This document shows, one piece after another, positions 6,779 through 9,744 of a stretch of 9,744 bases of DNA. The notes under the pieces are model-generated. The model worked only from the letters and a program-made list of their open reading frames with translations. It had not been told where the DNA came from and made no database searches. The DNA is taken from contig JAENVT010000087.1 in NCBI GenBank assembly GCA_016650435.1, forward strand, positions 1 to 9,744, given 5' to 3'. The DNA is from Ilumatobacteraceae bacterium. GTDB lineage: Bacteria > Actinomycetota > Acidimicrobiia > Acidimicrobiales > Ilumatobacteraceae. Made by a program: the position numbers and the translations under genes. Positions within the stretch are counted from its first letter, which is position 1, and each line of letters starts with the position of its first letter.

Positions 6779-7618
6779 TCAGTCGTCGGCTTCGATGACG
6801 GCGCCGCCGTGATCGATGCGCAGCACTTTGGTGTGGCCATCAGCGGGCATGTGTGTCGCCAGTTCATCAGCGTCATCGAATGGGCACATCGCCGCCACTG
6901 TCGGCCCCGAACCCGACAACCACGAGCACCACGCCCCGGCATCGAGCGCCGCCTCCAGCGCGGCACGCGACGGTTCGACCGAAGCGAGCCGAAGATCCTG
7001 ATGAAGCCGGTCCTGGGTGGCGCTGCGCAATGCGTCGATGTCGCCGGCGGCCAGCGCAGCAACAAGCAGCGCCGTTCTGCCGATGTTGAACACCGCGTCG
7101 CCCAGTGACACTTCGCGACCCATCTTGGTTCGCGACTCGTCGGTGGAGGTGCTGAAGGATGGGATCCACACCACGATGGCCGGGTCGAACGCCAACGGGA
7201 TCCGTACAGCGCGCCCGTCGGCGGTGGCGACGATCCCACCGAACAGCGAAGCGGCGACGTTGTCGGCGTGGCCCTCGAGTTCGGTGGCCAATGCCAGCAT
7301 CGTCGGGTAACAAGCGGTCAGCGCCTCCGGATCAGAGCCGTACCGCTGGGCATGTGCGGCAACGATGCCGGCGATTCGAACGGTGCCGCTGAACCCAAGC
7401 CCCCTGCCGACGGGAATGGGCGAACACACCCACAGATCGCCTTCACCGCCGGCGCGCCGAAAGGCGATGCCGGCTGGATGAAACTGGTCGATTCGTTGCG
7501 CGCCGATCGGCACCTCGCCGTCGATCACACCGGCCTCGGCGTGCAACGACAACGCCATCCCGAGGGTGTCGAAACCTGGACCCAAGTTTGCCGACGACGC
7601 CGGAACGCGAACGATCAC
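6779..7618 (-). CDS. thrB: Homoserine kinase-like GHMP kinase (ThrB homologue)
   Basis: Homoserine kinase phosphorylates homoserine with ATP on the way to threonine. The 279-residue product has the GHMP N-terminal motif with ThrB features, VPASSANLGPGFDTLG (5-20). It also has EGHADNVAASLFGGIV (115-130), a segment like the ThrB region DAVFNIGRTALLVAAL...DRLHQDLR (174-210), and the C-terminal glycine loop SWLSGSGPTVAA (232-243). Two things are odd. The central ATP loop reads GRGLGFSGT (71-79) instead of the usual GLGSSAA, and residues 26-65 are shorter than in typical ThrB of 300 or more residues. It is therefore either a lineage-specific homoserine kinase or a GHMP kinase with another substrate. 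The GTG start overlaps the trpD stop by four bases (GTGA), which supports co-translation in an amino-acid-synthesis operon. Confidence 0.8.
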   Translation of the reverse strand: MIVRVPASSANLGPGFDTLGMALSLHAEAGVIDGEVPIGAQRIDQFHPAGIAFRRAGGEGDLWVCSPIPVGRGLGFSGTVRIAGIVAAHAQRYGSDPEALTACYPTMLALATELEGHADNVAASLFGGIVATADGRAVRIPLAFDPAIVVWIPSFSTSTDESRTKMGREVSLGDAVFNIGRTALLVAALAAGDIDALRSATQDRLHQDLRLASVEPSRAALEAALDAGAWCSWLSGSGPTVAAMCPFDDADELATHMPADGHTKVLRIDHGGAVIEADD

Positions 7619-8685
7619 GATTGGTCTGACTGCAAATCAGCTACCACGGCTTGCGATTCGAGGACCCATCGATCGAGAACACGCGCCGCGTGGCCTTCGT
7701 CGATCGACGACGTCGCCGTGACAACTCCGTCCTCCAACGAATCGGCGACGCCGGCAACAACGAGGCCAGCTGCGGCATTGAGTAGGACGATGTTGCGATG
7801 CGCGCCGTGTTCGCCCTTCAGGACGCGACGAACGACTTCGGCATTCTGAGGCGGTGTGCCCCCGATCAACTCGTCGGGGATGGCAGGTGCGAAACCCAGC
7901 GCGACCGGGTCGACCGTGAACGTACGAACGCTGTCGTCGTCGAGCGCCAGCACCATCGACGGACCTGTCGTGGTCAGTTCATCGAGTCCACCTCCGTGCA
8001 CGACCCATGCCCGCTCGGAACCGTGCAGACGCAATGAGGCCAGCATCCGCTCGGCGACTGCCGGATTGGCGACACCGATCAACTGCCGGCGAACGCGCCC
8101 CGGATTCGCCATCGGGCCCAGCAGGTTGAACACCGTGGCGATGCCGATTTCGCGCCTGCTTGGCGCGGCAAACCGGAACGCGGGATGGAACTTCGGCGCC
8201 AGGCAGAAGCCGATGCCCACTTCTTCGATGCAGCGCAGCACACCCTGCGGCGACATTTCGATCGCCACGCCCAGCTCCTCGAGAACATCGGCGGCGCCGC
8301 ATTGCGACGAGGCGGCCCTGGCGCCGTGCTTGCACACCGGCACCCCGGCACCGGCAACGACGATGGCCGCCATCGTGCTGACGTTGATCGAATGGCTGCG
8401 ATCCCCGCCCGTGCCGACGATGTCGACAGCCCGCGAACGCAAATCGTCGCCGAGCGGCACGATCGCTGCTGCATCGAGCACCGCGTCGAGCAAGCCACTG
8501 AGCTCCTCGGGTGACTCCCCTTTTGCCCTCAAGGCAACCACGAAGCCGATCAACTGGGCGGCCGTGGCGTCGCCCGACAGGATCGTCGCCATTGCGGCTC
8601 GGGCATGGGACGCGGGCAGGTCGCGACCTTCGACGAGTTCAGTCAAGAGCGCGGGCCAACCCCCCAGGTCCTCGAGTGCATTCAT
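7615..8685 (-). CDS. trpD: Anthranilate phosphoribosyltransferase TrpD
   Basis: TrpD joins anthranilate to PRPP, the second committed step of tryptophan synthesis, in the cytoplasm. The 356 residues cover the whole family length. The N-terminal helical domain (1-75) includes SGDATAAQLIGFVVALRAKGESPEEL. The PRPP loop GTGGD is at 91-95 and is followed by INVSTMAAIVVAGAGVPVCKHG. The metal-binding acidic pair is D235-E236 in GGGLDELTT. RREIGIATVFNLLGPMANP (177-195) is highly characteristic. One deviation: the usual KHGNR motif reads KHGAR (119-123), followed by AASSQCGAADVLEELGV. The start ATG 8685 lies nine bases after the whiB-like stop, and the stop overlaps thrB. Mycobacteria also have trpD beside the Rv2191-type gene, so the neighbourhood is conserved. 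No leader peptide or attenuator is visible. Confidence 0.95.
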   Translation of the reverse strand: MNALEDLGGWPALLTELVEGRDLPASHARAAMATILSGDATAAQLIGFVVALRAKGESPEELSGLLDAVLDAAAIVPLGDDLRSRAVDIVGTGGDRSHSINVSTMAAIVVAGAGVPVCKHGARAASSQCGAADVLEELGVAIEMSPQGVLRCIEEVGIGFCLAPKFHPAFRFAAPSRREIGIATVFNLLGPMANPGRVRRQLIGVANPAVAERMLASLRLHGSERAWVVHGGGLDELTTTGPSMVLALDDDSVRTFTVDPVALGFAPAIPDELIGGTPPQNAEVVRRVLKGEHGAHRNIVLLNAAAGLVVAGVADSLEDGVVTATSSIDEGHAARVLDRWVLESQAVVADLQSDQS

Positions 8686-8694
8686 CCGGTTAGG

Positions 8695-8934
8695 CTACGC
8701 GGTGCGGCGACGTTGGCGGATCATCCGCCGTCGCTCGCGTTCTGTCGCCCCGCCCCAGATCCCAGCCTTCTCGCGTGCTTGCAAAGCGTGTTCGAGGCAG
8801 GCGATTCGCACATCGCACCCCGCACACACCGATTTTGCTTCCATTGCCAGATCGTCGTCGTCCGGGTAGAACATGGCCGCCTCGAGTCCCCGGCATGCCC
8901 CCAGCTCTCGCCACACGATCTCTTTGACCGTCAC
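8695..8934 (-). CDS. WhiB-family iron-sulfur transcriptional regulator
   Basis: WhiB-like (Wbl) proteins are actinobacterial regulators that carry a redox- and NO-sensitive 4Fe-4S cluster and act through the primary sigma factor. From GTG 8934 the product has 79 residues. The four cluster cysteines are C14, C37, C40 and C46 (C-x22-CxxC-x5-C). The GIWGG turn is at 58-62, followed by an Arg-rich DNA-binding tail (ERERRRMIRQRRR). WREL-x-ACRG and FYPDDDD are also typical. An AGGAG Shine-Dalgarno lies at 8949-8945, ten bases before this GTG. A start at GTG 8979 would add 15 residues and swallow the ribosome-binding site, so it is disfavoured. The subclass (WhiB1, 2, 3 and so on) cannot be assigned confidently. 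It is first in a likely operon with trpD (nine-base gap) and thrB. Confidence 0.93.
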   Translation of the reverse strand: MTVKEIVWRELGACRGLEAAMFYPDDDDLAMEAKSVCAGCDVRIACLEHALQAREKAGIWGGATERERRRMIRQRRRTA

Positions 8935-9020
8935 GACTAATGTTCTCCTGAGTTTTGGCCCCCGCTGAAGGTAGATCACCGTCCAGCGCGCCTGAATCTA
9001 GGCTCACTCGTAGTGGTTTG

Positions 9021-9048
9021 ACTAGACCCTTTCTCAGGATTTTGTCAG
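9021..9048 (-). promoter_or_regulatory. Candidate promoter of the whiB-trpD-thrB operon
   Basis: Read on the minus strand, CTGACA (9048-9043) is a five-of-six match to the -35 consensus. After 16 bases TCTAGT (9026-9021) is a four-of-six match to the -10. Transcription would begin near 9014, leaving a leader of about 80 bases before the preferred whiB-like start, with its AGGAG site at 8949-8945. The surrounding 90 bases are visibly more AT-rich than the flanking genes and contain no other coding signal apart from the end of the 23-codon ORF. Confidence 0.45.
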
Positions 9049-9071
9049 GAACGTGTAACAGTTCTGCGCGA

Positions 9072-9143
9072 TCAGCTTCCACGCAGGACATTCGCGAGGT
9101 CACGGACCGTAGCTGCTGGCAGTTCTCGCTCCGCTCCGTTCAT
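9072..9143 (-). CDS. Possible 23-residue ORF coupled to the iron-sulfur oxidoreductase gene
   Basis: ATG 9143 overlaps the TGA stop of the upstream oxidoreductase gene (ATGA), the same coupling style as real genes here. The frame ends at TGA 9072 after 23 codons. The peptide (MNGAERELPAATVRDLANVL plus three residues) could form one amphipathic helix. I do not recognise it. It may be a genuine micro-protein, the remnant of a longer gene, or chance. Confidence 0.2.
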   Translation of the reverse strand: MNGAERELPAATVRDLANVLRGS

Positions 9144-9744
9144 CGCTGCGGCACCTCCGGGCTGATGCCGTAGGCGCGGGCAATGAGCTGCAGCGGGTGC
9201 AGTGGCTCCTCGCCTGTCTGCTCGGTGATGGCCGTGTTGGCGAGGTGGCAGTCGCCGGCGATGACCTCGCCGTTGGCCTTGCGAATTTCCTCGGCGAGCC
9301 TCATGGCGATCGACACGCTGATGTCGGCGTTCTCGGCGCGCAGTCCCCACATGCCATCGATGCCGCTGCACTGCTGCACGAGGGTCACCTTGGCGCCGGT
9401 GAGCTTGATGAGATCACGACTCTTCAAGCCGATGTTCTGCGCCCGGAGATGGCACGGGGCGTGGTACGTCACGGTGGCCGGGACGTGTCCCTGGAAGTCG
9501 GTGTTCAACGTCGTGCCGTCGGCCTTGTGCACCTTCATCAGGTACTCGGCCGCGTCGTAGGTGTTCTCTGCCACCAGCTGGGCGTCGGCACCACCGACGT
9601 AGTCGAGGTAGTCCTTCTTCAGGATGTAGCCGCACGTTGGCTGTGGCACGACGATGTCGTGGCCCTTGCGAACGGACGTCGCCAACGCCTTCACGTTCTT
9701 CTCGGCAACCTTCGTGAACTGCTCGACATCGCCGCTGTGTAGCC
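9140..9744 (-). CDS. GlpC/HdrB-type iron-sulfur oxidoreductase, C-terminal part, runs off the right edge
   Basis: About 200 C-terminal residues are present; the 5' end lies beyond the window, and the frame is open to the edge through GTG 9694, which is therefore not a true start. Cysteine-rich (CCG-type) segments match the GlpC subunit of anaerobic glycerol-3-phosphate dehydrogenase and heterodisulfide reductase B. In fragment numbering they are PTCGYILKKDY (C37), YHAPCHLRAQNIGLKS (C97), QQCSGIDGMWG (C125) and GDCHLANTAI (C165), followed by a typical HPLQLIARAYGI end. Such domains bind a non-cubane iron-sulfur cluster and pass electrons between flavoprotein dehydrogenases and quinones or disulfides. 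The partner dehydrogenase and N-terminal ferredoxin domain are outside the window, so the physiological substrate is unknown. Confidence 0.85.
   Translation of the reverse strand, partial: LHSGDVEQFTKVAEKNVKALATSVRKGHDIVVPQPTCGYILKKDYLDYVGGADAQLVAENTYDAAEYLMKVHKADGTTLNTDFQGHVPATVTYHAPCHLRAQNIGLKSRDLIKLTGAKVTLVQQCSGIDGMWGLRAENADISVSIAMRLAEEIRKANGEVIAGDCHLANTAITEQTGEEPLHPLQLIARAYGISPEVPQR

Noticed and set aside
7856..8869. 337-codon plus-strand open frame over trpD and whiB-like
   Set aside because: Low-complexity Ser/Arg/Pro/Ala translation typical of a frame shadow; it spans two clear genes on the other strand.
9018..9046. TTGACT on the plus strand as a promoter -35
   Set aside because: No acceptable -10 follows at 16-18 bases and no plus-strand gene lies downstream within the window.
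8690..9103. 137-codon minus-strand frame covering whiB-like and its leader
   Set aside because: It is a different frame from the WhiB protein with its four cysteines and GIWGG turn; it runs through the promoter and shows no domain.
9197..9742. 181-codon plus-strand frame at the right edge
   Set aside because: It is antisense to the CCG-domain oxidoreductase, whose conserved cysteines fix the coding strand.

Overview
The window is GC-rich, gene-dense chromosomal DNA from an actinomycete-type bacterium. A WhiB-family regulator, a PimB'-like glycosyltransferase, actinobacterial-type LexA (SOS) operators and a DEDDh-GIY-YIG fusion nuclease of the Mycobacterium tuberculosis Rv2191 kind all point to Actinomycetota. 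The mixture of genes (QueG, an atypical homoserine kinase, a short four-cysteine protein) looks to me more like Acidimicrobiia than Mycobacteriales, but that is an impression and not a search result. From memory, the gene order partly follows the M. tuberculosis block Rv2185c-Rv2192c (START-like protein, membrane protein, pimB', Rv2191, trpD), with different genes inserted. I see no mobile element, CRISPR array, rRNA or tRNA.

Layout. Positions 1-4975 hold a long minus-strand run. In transcription order it is: NYN-domain nuclease (3749-4975), a weak hairpin terminator, a four-Cys mini-protein (3449-3673), epoxyqueuosine reductase QueG (2368-3480), a PimB'-like mannosyltransferase (1250-2371), a four-helix membrane protein (742-1239), a START/SRPBCC protein (298-732) and a ROK-family sugar kinase that leaves the window at its left edge. 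From the mini-protein onward, neighbours overlap or lie within about 10 bases of each other, as expected for one operon.

At 4976-5083 is a divergent control region with two near-identical LexA-type boxes spaced exactly 20 bp apart. The plus-strand gene that follows (5084-6772) encodes a DnaQ-like DEDDh exonuclease fused to a UvrC-type GIY-YIG/UVR region. It runs tail-to-tail, with a 6-base gap, into a second minus-strand operon: whiB-like (8695-8934), trpD (7615-8685), thrB-like (6779-7618). A plausible promoter for this operon lies at 9021-9048. The right edge holds the C-terminal part of a GlpC/HdrB-type iron-sulfur oxidoreductase (9140-9744), followed on the same strand by a possible 23-codon ORF.

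How the genes fit together. The centre of the window reads as a DNA-damage-controlled nuclease locus: the tandem SOS boxes sit directly upstream of the exonuclease/UvrC-like gene and may also influence the divergent NYN nuclease. The flanking operons look like housekeeping functions: tRNA queuosine modification, glycolipid mannosylation, sugar phosphorylation, and tryptophan and threonine synthesis headed by a redox-sensing WhiB protein. The points most worth following up are the double SOS operator, the altered ATP-loop of the homoserine kinase homologue, and the conserved-looking four-Cys mini-protein that overlaps queG.
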